From contig CP134492.1 in the NCBI GenBank assembly GCA_031761875.1, forward strand, positions 2,728,001-2,792,000: a DNA stretch of 64,000 nucleotides, read 5' to 3'. Every line of letters begins with the position of its first letter. Position 1 is the first letter of the stretch. Origin of the DNA: Bacillaceae bacterium IKA-2. Its GTDB lineage: Bacteria; Bacillota; Bacilli; Bacillales; Anaerobacillaceae. Positions 46,126 through 55,202 of this stretch are shown one piece after another. Under the pieces are notes generated by a model that saw only the letters and a list, made by a program, of their open reading frames with translations, ran no database searches and had not been told where the DNA came from. The translations under genes were made by a program, and so were the position numbers.

Positions 46126-46455
46126 CTAGTCTAACTTCTCAAGAGAATCGACGATCAAAATAATTTCTTCAGTAGTTGCGTCTTTCTCTATCGCCGTTTT
46201 TATATTTTTTAGCAGTTTTGAACGCTCTTGGAATCTAGAAAATAACATAAGTTTTTCCTCATACCCTTCAAGCATTTTATCAGTTCTTTTAATATTATCA
46301 TAAACCGCTTGACGACTTATTTCATATTCTTCAGCAATTTCACCTAAGGACCAATCATCAAGATAATACAATTGCATGTACTGTCTTTGTTTCGTTGTTA
46401 GTAGGCTTTGATAAAAATCATAAAGATAATTCATTCTCAGCGTTTTTTCTAACAC
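46126..46455 (-). CDS. ylxM: YlxM/p13-like DNA-binding protein (SRP-associated)
   Basis: The 109-residue protein has a sigma-70 region 4-like helix-turn-helix: [20 protein letters not shown] then [12 protein letters not shown]. Homologues are encoded next to ffh in Firmicutes and Streptococcus YlxM binds SRP. The start is a GTG after AAGGGGGA. Promoter TTGACA-17-TAATAT lies upstream. Confidence 0.94.
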   Translation of the reverse strand: MLEKTLRMNYLYDFYQSLLTTKQRQYMQLYYLDDWSLGEIAEEYEISRQAVYDNIKRTDKMLEGYEEKLMLFSRFQERSKLLKNIKTAIEKDATTEEIILIVDSLEKLD

Positions 46456-46472
46456 GAAAATTCCCCCTTGTT

Positions 46473-46486
46473 AAGTAAAATTACTT
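46473..46486. promoter_or_regulatory. Short inverted repeat in the ylxM leader
   Basis: AAGTAA and TTACTT flank two bases, within GTTTGTAAAGTAATTTTACTT (minus strand). A closely similar string lies at about 44571-44594, after ffh. It lies between the ylxM promoter and start. Confidence 0.3.
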
Positions 46487-46497
46487 TACAAACATTA

Positions 46498-46526
46498 ATA
46501 TTACACGAACCTCAATTTAGTGTCAA
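46498..46526 (-). promoter_or_regulatory. SigA promoter of ylxM-ffh
   Basis: A perfect TTGACA is followed after exactly 17 bases by TAATAT. It is about 45 bases before the ylxM start and separates ylxM-ffh from ftsY. Confidence 0.75.
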
Positions 46527-46567
46527 GTTTTTTTCTTAACAGGTCATCAAATCGCTAGCGCGTTGAT

Positions 46568-46706
46568 AAAATTGGACAGGAGGAAGTTGGACAGTTGGTT
46601 AGAGGTTAGTTGGTTAGGAAAGTCAAAAGCTTTAAGAACTATTGGTTTTGACTTTGACTTTTGACCTTTTCCTTTCCAATTTTCCAACTAACTAACCAAC
46701 TTTCCC
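46568..46706. repeat. Family D palindromic repeat between ftsY and ylxM
   Basis: The left half (GTTGGTTAG twice, then GGAAAGTCAAAAG) pairs with the right half (CTTTTGACC, CCTTTCC, AACTAACTAACCAAC) as a long imperfect hairpin. It shares TTTGACTTTGACTTTTGAC and the terminal CTAACCAACT with the element at 38770-38875. Confidence 0.6.
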
Positions 46707-46714
46707 ATTTCCAC

Positions 46715-47707
46715 CTATTCTTCACTTTCCGCTTCTTCTAGCACTTCAGAAAATAAACCATAAACAAACTGTCCCGAATCAAATTCTTGAAGATCATCGA
46801 TTTTTTCTCCAAGTCCAACGAATTTCACGGGAATGTCTAATTCATGCCGAATCGCTAAAACGATCCCGCCTTTTGCTGTACCATCCAGTTTTGTTAGGAC
46901 AATTCCTGAGACATCAGAAGCTTTCCCAAATGCTTTTGCTTGACTCATTGCATTTTGACCAGTTGTCGCATCAAGAACTAACAAAACTTCATGAGGGGCA
47001 CCAGGAACTTCTCGTTCGATAACACGTTTTATTTTCCCTAATTCATTCATTAGATTAACTTTATTTTGTAAACGACCTGCAGTGTCACATAGCAATACAT
47101 CAACATTACGGGACTGAGCGGCTTGAACAGCGTCATACATCACCGCCGCTGGATCAGACCCTGCTTGCTGTTTAATAACATCAACACCAACACGTTCTCC
47201 CCAAACTTCAAGTTGTTCAATCGCACCAGCTCGAAACGTATCCCCCGCGGCTAATAGAACTGACTTTCCTTCTTGCTTAAACTTATGAGCTAGCTTTCCA
47301 ATTGTAGTTGTTTTACCGACACCATTAACTCCAACCATCAAAATAACCGTTAAACCCTCTGCTTGCAGATTTATTTTAGAGTCTTTCTCGTTCTTTTGTA
47401 ATAGTTCCGCAAGTTTTTCGGAAATGACTGGCTGAAGCTGTTCTGAGCTTTTGATATTACGTGTTCTTGCGACATCTTTCAATTCGTCAATTAGTTCCAT
47501 TACAGTGACTACACCCACATCAGCCGTAATTAACATTTCTTCAAGCTCTTCAAAAAATTCTTCATCAACACTGCGATAGTCCTTTACAAGGTCATTCATT
47601 GCACCTACAAATGAATCTCTTGTTTTCGTCAAACCTTCTTTAAATTTTTCTGTTACAGAATCCGTTTGTTGCGAGATCTTTTCTTTAAGATTTTTAAAAA
47701 AATTCAT
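46715..47707 (-). CDS. ftsY: Signal recognition particle receptor FtsY
   Basis: FtsY docks ribosome-SRP complexes at the membrane. The P-loop MVGVNGVGKTTTIGKLA is near residue 126, followed by DTFRAGAIEQL and DTAGRLQ. The short charged N-terminus lacks the long acidic domain of E. coli FtsY, as is usual in Bacilli. Length 330 residues. It lies 43 bases after smc. Confidence 0.97.
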   Translation of the reverse strand: MNFFKNLKEKISQQTDSVTEKFKEGLTKTRDSFVGAMNDLVKDYRSVDEEFFEELEEMLITADVGVVTVMELIDELKDVARTRNIKSSEQLQPVISEKLAELLQKNEKDSKINLQAEGLTVILMVGVNGVGKTTTIGKLAHKFKQEGKSVLLAAGDTFRAGAIEQLEVWGERVGVDVIKQQAGSDPAAVMYDAVQAAQSRNVDVLLCDTAGRLQNKVNLMNELGKIKRVIEREVPGAPHEVLLVLDATTGQNAMSQAKAFGKASDVSGIVLTKLDGTAKGGIVLAIRHELDIPVKFVGLGEKIDDLQEFDSGQFVYGLFSEVLEEAESEE

Positions 47708-47750
47708 TTTTTTTCCTCCTAAATTGCGTGTTCACGTTGCACCTCACTAA

Positions 47751-50700
47751 TTAGGTAGCAATTAATTTCGGCATTTTTTCTAATCGAACTGACACAAGCT
47801 TCGAAACGCCTGATTCTTGCATCGTCACACCATATAGGACATCGGCTTCTTCCATCGTACCTTTTCGATGTGTAACAATAATAAACTGTGTTTCTTTACT
47901 AAATTCTTTTAAATAGTTTGCAAACCGACTAACATTAGCTTCATCGAGCGCCGCTTCGACTTCATCTAGTACACAAAATGGTACAGGTCTCACTTTTAAA
48001 ATCGCAAATAATAAGGCTATCGCAGTTAATGCCCGTTCCCCTCCGGAAAGTAAAGCTAAATTTTGAAGATTTTTTCCAGGTGGTTGGGCTGCAATTTCCA
48101 CGCCTGCCGTTAAAATGTTATCTGTATTGGTAAGAAAAAGATCAGCTTTACCACCACCAAAAAGCTCTTTAAATACCAATTGAAATTGGATTTTTATTTG
48201 TTGAAAAGTTGTTGAAAACCGAGCTGACATTTCTTCATCCATTTCTGTAATAACTTGATAAAGTGTTTGTTTCGCTTCTTGCAGATCATTTTTTTGCTTC
48301 ATCAAGAAAGAAAATCGTTCATAGACACGACTATATTCTTCAATCGCACCAAGATTTACTGTTCCTAATTCATCAATTGCTAATTTTATTAACTTGACCT
48401 TTGTTTTGGCAATATTAACATCAATCATAAGCAGATAGTTTGCTTTTGCTCCTTCAAAACTAAGTTCATATTCACTAGAAAGTTTTTCAAGGCGATTTTC
48501 TAACTCGACATCTAGACGATTTACCATTACCTCTTCTGTATGAAAATAGTCAGACAGTTGCTTATGTGTTCGCTTATGTACCTTTAACTCTTTCTCTATA
48601 TCACCATGCCTTTGTTGGAGATACAACCGCTCTTGCCGACGGTCTTGAATAAGAGTTAACGTTTTTTCTTTTTCTTGACGTTTTTTATCAATCACTTCGT
48701 CTAGGGTGCCTTCCCCAGAAGTAGTCTCACCCATTTCTTGTTCTAGTAGCCAGTATCCCTCTTTTGTTTCATTCCATTCTAATTCTACACTATCTTTTTC
48801 TTGCAAAATAGTTTCTACACGTTCTTGGCAGTTTCGGCATTGTTCTTCTTCTTTAGCTAACATGACTTTTAAATCAGTAATGAATTCGTTTAAAGATTCC
48901 TTGGATGTTTGTTGTGTTTTCTTTTTGTTAGTTAAAAGTTGAATTTGCTCTTCTAACTGTTCTTTAAGCTGAATAGTTCCTTTTAGTTTTTCGGCTAACT
49001 TTTTTAAAGTTACCTCTATTTCCTTGACTTCGCCTTGATAGGAAAGTTTATCGTTATCATATAACGTCAGTCGTTCATTTAAGTTTTTCACTTCAATCTC
49101 ACACTCACGAATCTTGCCTTTTAATTGCTGTTCTTCATTTCTAAAACTTTCCCCATTTTTTCGAAGTTCTTCTATATTTGTCTCTATTATACAAAGCTCA
49201 GTTTTTAAACTTTCGACTTCCGTCTCGATGATCTTTGTTTGCGCTTCGGCTTTAGCTAGCTTTGCAACTAACTCTTCTAGTTCTCGTTGACGGCCGAGGA
49301 TGGGGCTACCCTTTTGCCTAGCACTTCCGCCACTCATTGAACCACCAGGATTGACAACGTCGCCTTCAATAGTTACGATCCGATTTTTGTAATGCAAAAG
49401 CTTGGCTAAAGCATTGGCTCCTTTTAAGTCGCGGGCAACAACTACTTGACCTAGTAAATTTGAAATGACTGCACTGTATTTTTCATCGTGGTCAATTAAA
49501 TCTGCTCCAATTCCGACGAAGGCAGAGTGACCTTGAAGTTGTTCATAATCAAAACGGGAAAGATCGCGGCGTTTCATGACGGATAGCGGTAAAAAAGTAG
49601 CCCTACCAAAATGACGGGATTTCAAAAATTGAATTGCTTGCCGGCCGTCCCCTTCTGTGCTGACAACAACATGCTGCATCGCACCACCTAACGCAGTTTC
49701 AATTGCTAATTCAACATTTTTCGGTACAGAAATAAGTTCAGCAATTGCTCCTTCGATTCCTGTTAAAGTCGTCTCTCTTGCCTTTAAAATCTCTTTTACA
49801 CCTTGGAAAAAACCCGAAAAATCGGCCTGCATTTCTTCTAAAATCTCTTTACGAGATCTTAATTGTTGAACATAACCAAAAGCCTGCTGTAGTTGAATTT
49901 CTTTTTTTTTGAACTCAGCTATTCTAGCTTCTAATTGTTTGGTCTTCGTTCGATAAACTTCAATATGCTCTCTTAATACTTCTTGTTTATTTTGAAGTGC
50001 TTCATTTAGTGTCTTATCACTTTTTAACAACTCTTCTCTTTGACTTAGTAAGGTTAGATTACTTCTGTCTAAGTTGGAACTTTTATGCCTTCGTTGCCGT
50101 AATTGTTCTTCTAAATAACGAATTTCATTGCGGAAAGATGCTTGTTCATTTAAAACCTCAATATAATCGGCCTTCATTCTATCTAACTCTGTTTCAAGAT
50201 CAGCCTCTAAGGAAAAAAGTAACTTTACTTCTTGGTCTAATTGCTTCTTAGTACTTTTAAGCTTGGTTTGATTGGCTTTTAGTTTATTAGTTTCAGTTTT
50301 GAAATTCTCTTCAAGCTGTGATTTTTTTTCTTTTAACTCCGTGATTTTTCTAAGCTGTCCTTCTTTGGTCTGATGGTAATTTTTTTTTCTTTCTTTTAAA
50401 ACTTCTTTTTGTCCTTCGTTTTTCTCTAACTGTTCACTTGTAGAGAGTAATATATCTTGAAGATCATTGATCGCATCGTCTTGTGAATGCATTTTTCCCC
50501 GAAGCTCATCAATCTTCACTTCATCAATTTTTATTTGTGCAGAAATTTCTAACTGGTCTAAGGAAAGCTCCTGAACCTTTTTTGTCTGCTCCCCCCAGCT
50601 CGTATGCAGCTGTTCAATTTCATAAACTAAAAGACCAACTTCAACATGCTCTAATTCCTCTTTCTTTTCAATAAAATCCTTCGCAATGGAAGATTGTATT

Positions 50701-51317
50701 TTTAGAGGTTCAACTTGACTTTCTAATTCATGTAAAATATCTTCAATTCGGTATAGATTTTCCTCCGTTTCAGCCAACTTTCTTTCCGCTTTTTGCTTTC
50801 TTGTTTTATACTTAAGCACACCGGCAGCTTCTTCAAAAATTATTCTTCGTTCCTCGGATTTACTACTCAAAATTTCTTCTATTTTACCTTGTCCAATTAT
50901 CGAATAAGCCTCTCTACCTAACCCTGAATCCATAAATAGTTCATGAATATCTTTAAGTCGACAGCTTTGCTTATTTATGTAATATTCACTTTCCCCAGAA
51001 CGATAAACACGCCGGGTCACACTAACTTCACTATAATCAATCGCTAAATGATGATCTTCATTATCTAATGTTAACGTCAATTCTGCGAAATTTAGCGGCT
51101 TTCTTGTTTCACTGCCTGCAAAAATAATATCTTCCATTTTTGCCCCTCTGAGTGACTTTGCTGATTGTTCACCTAATACCCAACGGATTCCATCAGATAT
51201 ATTGCTTTTTCCACTTCCGTTTGGACCAACTACTGCCGTTACCCCTTGAACAAAATCTATTGATGTTCGCTCAGCAAACGATTTAAAACCTACTACATCT
51301 AATCTCTTGAGGAACAA
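47751..51317 (-). CDS. smc: Chromosome condensation ATPase Smc
   Basis: Smc compacts and segregates the chromosome with ScpA and ScpB. Walker A GPNGSGKSNISDG is at residues 31-43, two long coiled coils flank a hinge (about 500-660, with FGRATFLPL and GGSMSGG), and the C-terminal head has LLSGGERALTAIAL (signature) and CVLDEVEAALDEANV (Walker B). Length 1188 residues. The start is a TTG after GAGGTG. Unlike B. subtilis, rnc is not directly upstream. Confidence 0.98.
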   Translation of the reverse strand: MFLKRLDVVGFKSFAERTSIDFVQGVTAVVGPNGSGKSNISDGIRWVLGEQSAKSLRGAKMEDIIFAGSETRKPLNFAELTLTLDNEDHHLAIDYSEVSVTRRVYRSGESEYYINKQSCRLKDIHELFMDSGLGREAYSIIGQGKIEEILSSKSEERRIIFEEAAGVLKYKTRKQKAERKLAETEENLYRIEDILHELESQVEPLKIQSSIAKDFIEKKEELEHVEVGLLVYEIEQLHTSWGEQTKKVQELSLDQLEISAQIKIDEVKIDELRGKMHSQDDAINDLQDILLSTSEQLEKNEGQKEVLKERKKNYHQTKEGQLRKITELKEKKSQLEENFKTETNKLKANQTKLKSTKKQLDQEVKLLFSLEADLETELDRMKADYIEVLNEQASFRNEIRYLEEQLRQRRHKSSNLDRSNLTLLSQREELLKSDKTLNEALQNKQEVLREHIEVYRTKTKQLEARIAEFKKKEIQLQQAFGYVQQLRSRKEILEEMQADFSGFFQGVKEILKARETTLTGIEGAIAELISVPKNVELAIETALGGAMQHVVVSTEGDGRQAIQFLKSRHFGRATFLPLSVMKRRDLSRFDYEQLQGHSAFVGIGADLIDHDEKYSAVISNLLGQVVVARDLKGANALAKLLHYKNRIVTIEGDVVNPGGSMSGGSARQKGSPILGRQRELEELVAKLAKAEAQTKIIETEVESLKTELCIIETNIEELRKNGESFRNEEQQLKGKIRECEIEVKNLNERLTLYDNDKLSYQGEVKEIEVTLKKLAEKLKGTIQLKEQLEEQIQLLTNKKKTQQTSKESLNEFITDLKVMLAKEEEQCRNCQERVETILQEKDSVELEWNETKEGYWLLEQEMGETTSGEGTLDEVIDKKRQEKEKTLTLIQDRRQERLYLQQRHGDIEKELKVHKRTHKQLSDYFHTEEVMVNRLDVELENRLEKLSSEYELSFEGAKANYLLMIDVNIAKTKVKLIKLAIDELGTVNLGAIEEYSRVYERFSFLMKQKNDLQEAKQTLYQVITEMDEEMSARFSTTFQQIKIQFQLVFKELFGGGKADLFLTNTDNILTAGVEIAAQPPGKNLQNLALLSGGERALTAIALLFAILKVRPVPFCVLDEVEAALDEANVSRFANYLKEFSKETQFIIVTHRKGTMEEADVLYGVTMQESGVSKLVSVRLEKMPKLIAT

Positions 51318-51356
51318 TTTTTTTCACCTCATTGTAAGTTAATCTTTAGCCTATTT

Positions 51357-51365
51357 ATTTTACCA
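51357..51365 (-). promoter_or_regulatory. Candidate extended -10 promoter of smc
   Basis: TGGTAAAAT on the minus strand is a TGn-type extended -10, about 40 bases before smc. No clear -35 is present. A separate promoter is needed because the upstream gene is divergent. Confidence 0.45.
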
Positions 51366-51473
51366 TACTTTACAAGCTTAGTTATGCTATGAAATGCATT
51401 GAAACCAATTTTTATGAAAATAAACAATATGGTGATACAATAAAGCAGTGCATTCCATATTGGCGGTTAAAAC

Positions 51474-51482
51474 TGCTATAAT
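51474..51482 (+). promoter_or_regulatory. Extended -10 promoter of the DUF1128 gene
   Basis: TGCTATAAT is a perfect extended -10, 48 bases before the plus-strand start. The -35 region is unremarkable. Confidence 0.5.
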
Positions 51483-51529
51483 TATTGTGAAGTTAATTTC
51501 GAATAAACAGCTTGAAAGGATGAGTAAAA

Positions 51530-51754
51530 ATGTCTTTAAAAGAAAAAAGCCGCGAAAATATTGAAATGATGATTACAAACATTAAGGATAAACTACGCGT
51601 TGTAAATGGTGGAGCTATGAGACCAGAAAGCTTTGATACTGATAATTATGAAGATTTAGTTGATATTTATGAGATGATTATGAGTAAAACATCTTTTAGC
51701 GTAAGTGAAATCGATGCAATCGTTTCTGAATTAGGAAAGTTACGAAAAAAATAA
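51530..51754 (+). CDS. DUF1128 (UPF0435, YfkK-like) protein
   Basis: The only plus-strand gene of the window encodes 74 residues, beginning MSLKEKSRENIEMMITNIKD and containing NGGAMRPESFDTDNYEDLVD and a helical C-terminus. This pattern is the UPF0435/DUF1128 family, of unknown function. GAAAGGATGAG precedes the ATG. It has its own promoter, and a bidirectional terminator follows. In B. subtilis yfkK lies elsewhere, so its place between rnc and smc suggests a local rearrangement. Confidence 0.88.
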   Translation: MSLKEKSRENIEMMITNIKDKLRVVNGGAMRPESFDTDNYEDLVDIYEMIMSKTSFSVSEIDAIVSELGKLRKK

Positions 51755-51781
51755 TCTGTAAATAGAGTCTAACTTTTCTAC

Positions 51782-51833
51782 AGCTATAAGAAAAGTACAA
51801 TCGCCTTGGTAGCAAGATATCGGCGAAAATTTT
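51782..51833. repeat. Degraded family B repeat relic
   Basis: AGCTATAAGAAAAGTACAATC, GCCTTGG and ATATCGGCGAAAA follow the order of the 5' end of the family B elements at 52681 and 60639. The 3' part is missing. Confidence 0.45.
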
Positions 51834-51852
51834 AAATTTTTTTCTTTCTAAA

Positions 51853-51884
51853 AAAGATTTCCTTCACTTACGAAGGAAATCTTT
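51853..51884. terminator. Bidirectional terminator between DUF1128 gene and rnc
   Basis: AAAGATTTCCTTC and GAAGGAAATCTTT form a perfect 13 bp stem with a 6-base loop, with A-run and T-run on the two sides. It can stop both the plus-strand gene and rnc on the minus strand. Confidence 0.9.
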
Positions 51885-51887
51885 TTT

Positions 51888-52655
51888 TTAATTATCGCTT
51901 AATTTTTGTAATGCTTTTTGTGCAGCATGTTGTTCTGCTTCTTTTTTTGATCTTCCAATACCGACGCCTAATTTATCGTCATTCAAAACGGCCTCCGAAA
52001 CAAATTCTCTCGCATGTGCAGGCCCAAGTTCTTGGACAATTTGATATTGAATTGAGCCAAGTCCATCTCTTTGAACATATTCTTGTAACTGACTTTTAAA
52101 ATCCATCATATGAGAAAAAGCACCATCATCAATTTTTGGGTAGACAGTCTTGCTCAAAAAGTAAAAGACAGATTCTATTCCTTGGTCTAAGTATAATGCC
52201 CCTACAAATGACTCGAAAGCATCGGCTAGTAAAGCTGAGCGTTCTCGCCCACCTGTCATTTCTTCACCTTTACCGAGAAGAACAATCTCACCAAAGCTTA
52301 ACTCAATCGCGAATTTTGCTAGTGATGGCTCGCAGACAATAGCTGCTCTTAGCTTTGTCATCTCGCCTTCACTCATTGTCTCAAACTTTTTAAATAAATA
52401 TTGAGAAACAGCTAACTCTAAAACCGCATCTCCTAGAAACTCCAAGCGTTCATTATCATCAAAAAGACGAATGCGATGCTCATTCACATATGATGAATGT
52501 GTAAATGCTTGAATAATTAATTTTTCGTTAATAAAAGTAATCCCTAGACTTTCAAGTAACTGTTCAATCTTTTGCTTTTGAGCAGGTGTTAATTGAATTC
52601 GTTTGTCGTTTCGCTTTGGTGATCTTTTGCGAATTTTTCTTGAAGAATGTTGCAT
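51888..52655 (-). CDS. rnc: Ribonuclease III
   Basis: RNase III cuts double-stranded RNA in rRNA and mRNA processing. The catalytic signature is [17 protein letters not shown], with [19 protein letters not shown], and the C-terminal dsRBD begins [14 protein letters not shown]. The ATG at 52655 gives 255 residues; an in-frame codon at 52691 is upstream of GAGGGG and less likely. The N-terminus is basic ([14 protein letters not shown]). Confidence 0.96.
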   Translation of the reverse strand: MQHSSRKIRKRSPKRNDKRIQLTPAQKQKIEQLLESLGITFINEKLIIQAFTHSSYVNEHRIRLFDDNERLEFLGDAVLELAVSQYLFKKFETMSEGEMTKLRAAIVCEPSLAKFAIELSFGEIVLLGKGEEMTGGRERSALLADAFESFVGALYLDQGIESVFYFLSKTVYPKIDDGAFSHMMDFKSQLQEYVQRDGLGSIQYQIVQELGPAHAREFVSEAVLNDDKLGVGIGRSKKEAEQHAAQKALQKLSDN

Positions 52656-52680
52656 AGTAACAGAACCCCTCAATACGTAA

Positions 52681-52820
52681 GAAAAGCGCAAGGCGCCAGC
52701 ATATCGGCGAAAACCGGTGGAAGACCTTTGACAGAAGTCGCTTTTGACTTCCGAAAAGAACTGAAGCCGCCCTGGCCGATGGCGCCTGCAGCTAGACAGA
52801 CACGCAAATTTTATACTTTC
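52681..52820. repeat. Family B mosaic repeat
   Basis: It starts GAAAAGCGCAAGGCGCC and ends GGCGCCTGCAGCTAGACAGACACG. GGCGCC and ATCGGC at the left pair with GCCGAT and GGCGCC at the right; AGAAGTC/GACTTCC form an inner stem. It matches the copy at 60639 closely up to the GATGGCGCCTG block. Confidence 0.8.
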
Positions 52821-52831
52821 TTATCTTACTA

Positions 52832-53043
52832 GAAAAGTAAAAGCGCCTTGGTCACCAAGGACAAGCACTGCATTGGCTAAAGTCGCTCACTTCTTGTGAG
52901 CGACTTTAGCCAATGCTAGCCGTCGAAAAACCCTACTTTGCGCTCCTGCGGTTACTCATCACACTCCTGCGAAGAAGTAATTCAGGGCAGTAGCCTTTCT
53001 GAAGTGACACTTGCTGGTAGACGCTGGAACTAGACATCTGCGA
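52832..53043. repeat. Mosaic repeat related to family B, with a long hairpin
   Basis: Starts GAAAAGTAAAAGCGCC and ends GGAACTAGACATCTGCG, the ends of families A and B. Inside are CCTTGG/CCAAGG (52846-52860), a perfect 20 bp hairpin (52871-52915), and a block GCTCCTGCGGTTACTC also found in the copy at 60639. Confidence 0.7.
52871..52915. repeat. Perfect 20 bp inverted repeat
   Basis: CATTGGCTAAAGTCGCTCAC and its exact reverse complement flank a 5-base loop TTCTT. No T-run follows on either strand, so it is not a standard terminator. Confidence 0.9.
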
Positions 53044-53095
53044 AATTTTATACTTCATTAAGAATACCTATGCTGTTACACAACTGAATAAATTT

Positions 53096-53121
53096 ATGAG
53101 GATGATTAAAATCATCCTCAT
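53096..53121 (-). terminator. Hairpin downstream of acpP, weak terminator
   Basis: ATGAGGATGAT and ATCATCCTCAT form an 11 bp stem 5 bases after the acpP stop. The following AAATTTATT is only a poor T-tract. Confidence 0.6.
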
Positions 53122-53126
53122 TAAAC

Positions 53127-53360
53127 CTACTTGTGGTTGTTTATGTAATCAACAACATTTTTAACAGTAGCTATTTTTTCTGCATCTTCATCAGAAATTT
53201 CTACATCAAACTCATCTTCAAGTTCCATCACTAGTTCTACTACATCTAGTGAATCTGCTCCTAAATCTTCTTTGAAAGTTGCTTCAAGCTTTACTTCAGC
53301 TTCGTCAACTCCAAGACGGTCTACGATGATTTTTGTGATACGTTCAAATACGTCTGCCAT
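53127..53360 (-). CDS. acpP: Acyl carrier protein
   Basis: AcpP carries growing acyl chains on phosphopantetheine attached to the serine of [10 protein letters not shown] (Ser37). The acidic helix II and length of 77 residues are typical. The ATG at 53360 lies behind GAGAGGAGGTG. It has its own strong promoter as well as following fabG. Confidence 0.98.
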   Translation of the reverse strand: MADVFERITKIIVDRLGVDEAEVKLEATFKEDLGADSLDVVELVMELEDEFDVEISDEDAEKIATVKNVVDYINNHK

Positions 53361-53430
53361 GAGTTCACCTCCTCTCAAAAGTGGTTTTTAATAACTATAA
53401 ATGTACTTTTTACGAAAAACCTATGTACAC

Positions 53431-53459
53431 ATTATAGGGTAAAATATTTTAAGATACAA
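53431..53459 (-). promoter_or_regulatory. SigA promoter of acpP
   Basis: TTGTAT and a perfect TATAAT are exactly 17 bases apart. Transcription would start near 53424, some 60 bases before acpP, which allows high acpP expression apart from the fap operon. Confidence 0.75.
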
Positions 53460-53492
53460 TTTTTTTCTTTTTAATGAATGAACTGTTTATGA

Positions 53493-54236
53493 TTAGTTCA
53501 TCACCATACCGCCGTCTACATGCAAGGTTTGTCCTGTCATGTAGTTTGCATCTTCACTTACTAAAAAACAAACAACTCTAGAAACATCGGTAACACTACC
53601 TAATTTGCCGAGCGGAATTTGTTTCATTAACTCTTGCTTAACCTCAGCGGATAAAGCCTCAGTCATATCAGTTTCAATAAATCCTGGCGCAACTGCATTA
53701 GCAGTAATATTGCGATTTGCAAGTTCTCTAGCTAATGATTTCGTTAAGCCGATTACACCAGCTTTTGCCGCTACATAATTAGCTTGACCAGCATTCCCCA
53801 ATACCCCTACTACAGACGAAATATTAACAATTCTCCCATACCGCTGTTTCACCATTTGCCTTGTCACTGCCTTTGAACAATTAAATACACCTTTTAAGTT
53901 CGTATTAATAACTTGATCCCAATCGTCTTCTTTCATTCTCATAATTAAGCCATCACGTGTAATTCCGGCATTATTAACAAGAATTTCTAATGAACCGAAT
54001 GTCTCAATCGTTTCTTTTACCATCGATGCTGCTTCCTCTGAATTAGCAACATCTGCTTTAATGGCAATTGCTTCACTACCTAAGGCTATTATCTCTGCTA
54101 CCACTTCTTTTGCTTTTACTTCATTTCCTGCATAGTTTACTGCAACTTTAGCTCCTTGTTTCGCTAATTCTAGAGCAATTGCTTTTCCGATTCCTCTAGA
54201 AGCTCCAGTAACTAAAGCAACTTTTCCCTTAAGCAT
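53493..54236 (-). CDS. fabG: 3-oxoacyl-ACP reductase FabG
   Basis: FabG reduces 3-ketoacyl-ACP with NADPH. It is an SDR with [12 protein letters not shown] near residue 10, NNAG, NISSVVG and the YxxxK motif in NYVAAKAG; the end [10 protein letters not shown] is typical. Length 247 residues. Its start overlaps the fabD stop by 8 bases. Confidence 0.97.
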   Translation of the reverse strand: MLKGKVALVTGASRGIGKAIALELAKQGAKVAVNYAGNEVKAKEVVAEIIALGSEAIAIKADVANSEEAASMVKETIETFGSLEILVNNAGITRDGLIMRMKEDDWDQVINTNLKGVFNCSKAVTRQMVKQRYGRIVNISSVVGVLGNAGQANYVAAKAGVIGLTKSLARELANRNITANAVAPGFIETDMTEALSAEVKQELMKQIPLGKLGSVTDVSRVVCFLVSEDANYMTGQTLHVDGGMVMN

Positions 54237-55182
54237 TATCTTTCAGCCCCTTTATACTAGTAACAGTAAGCTCCAATGTTTCACTATCATTAACTGCAAA
54301 TACGCGTACCTTGCGATTTACCTTTTTCACTAGTCCAGATAAGACATTCCCTGATCCAATTTCAATAAATGTGTCTACTCCTTGATCTAACAGATATTGG
54401 ACTGTATCTTCCCAGAGGACAGGTGAAAAAACTTGGTCAATTAATTTTTTCTTTATGTCACTCGCATCAGTTACTTCTGTTGCTGAAACGTTTGCAACAA
54501 CAGGAATCATCGCATTATTAATTGTCAGTTGATCGAGAACAGCAGCCAATTTTTCGGCAGCCGGTTTCATTAAGGATGAGTGAAAAGGTCCGCTTACTTG
54601 CAGGGGAATAATTCGTCGTGCTCCCTTTTCCTTAGCAAGATTTGAAGCCTCCTCAACCCCTGCTTTAGATCCTGAAATGACGATTTGGCCTGGACAATTT
54701 AAATTCGCTAATTCAACTACATTACCACGATCGGTTACTTGTTGGGTAATTTCCGTTAGTATTCCTCGATCCATTCCCAAAATCGCAGCCATCGCCCCTA
54801 CCCCTGCTGGAACTGCTTCTTCCATGAAAATTCCACGCTTACGCACAGCATATACTGCATCTTCAAAAGTTAAAGCCCCACTGGCGACGAGCGCACTATA
54901 TTCCCCTAAACTATGCCCAGCAAGATAATCTGCTTGAATATCGGCAGCTTTCAAAACTTCTAATATAGCAATACTCGTGGTGAGTAACGCTGGTTGCGTA
55001 TTTGTCGTTAATGTTAGCTCAGTTTCCGGACCTTCAAAAATAAGCTTCGATAATGGTATTTCAAGTCGCTCGTCAGCTCGCTTAAAAATAGCCATAACAG
55101 CTTCACTTTGATCTGCTAAAGCTTTTCCCATACCAACAGTTTGGGACCCTTGGCCAGGAAATAAAAAAGCTATTTTCCCCAT
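54229..55182 (-). CDS. fabD: Malonyl-CoA:ACP transacylase FabD
   Basis: FabD loads malonyl groups on ACP. The catalytic serine is in [11 protein letters not shown] (Ser91) and the histidine in [23 protein letters not shown] starts the protein. Length 317 residues. It lies 20 bases after plsX and overlaps fabG. Confidence 0.97.
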   Translation of the reverse strand: MGKIAFLFPGQGSQTVGMGKALADQSEAVMAIFKRADERLEIPLSKLIFEGPETELTLTTNTQPALLTTSIAILEVLKAADIQADYLAGHSLGEYSALVASGALTFEDAVYAVRKRGIFMEEAVPAGVGAMAAILGMDRGILTEITQQVTDRGNVVELANLNCPGQIVISGSKAGVEEASNLAKEKGARRIIPLQVSGPFHSSLMKPAAEKLAAVLDQLTINNAMIPVVANVSATEVTDASDIKKKLIDQVFSPVLWEDTVQYLLDQGVDTFIEIGSGNVLSGLVKKVNRKVRVFAVNDSETLELTVTSIKGLKDNA

Positions 55183-55202
55183 ATGAAAACCCCCATATAT
55201 TG

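Larger units (their letters stand above)
52656..53126. other. acpP-rnc intergenic region (471 bases) filled with repeats
   Basis: Contains a family B element (52681-52820), a related mosaic element (52832-53043) with a perfect 20 bp hairpin, and the weak acpP terminator. No credible ORF. rnc must be reached through this region or from a promoter I could not identify. Confidence 0.65.

Noticed and set aside
52647-52832. Plus-strand ORF across a family B repeat
   Set aside because: It consists almost entirely of repeat sequence; no ribosome site.
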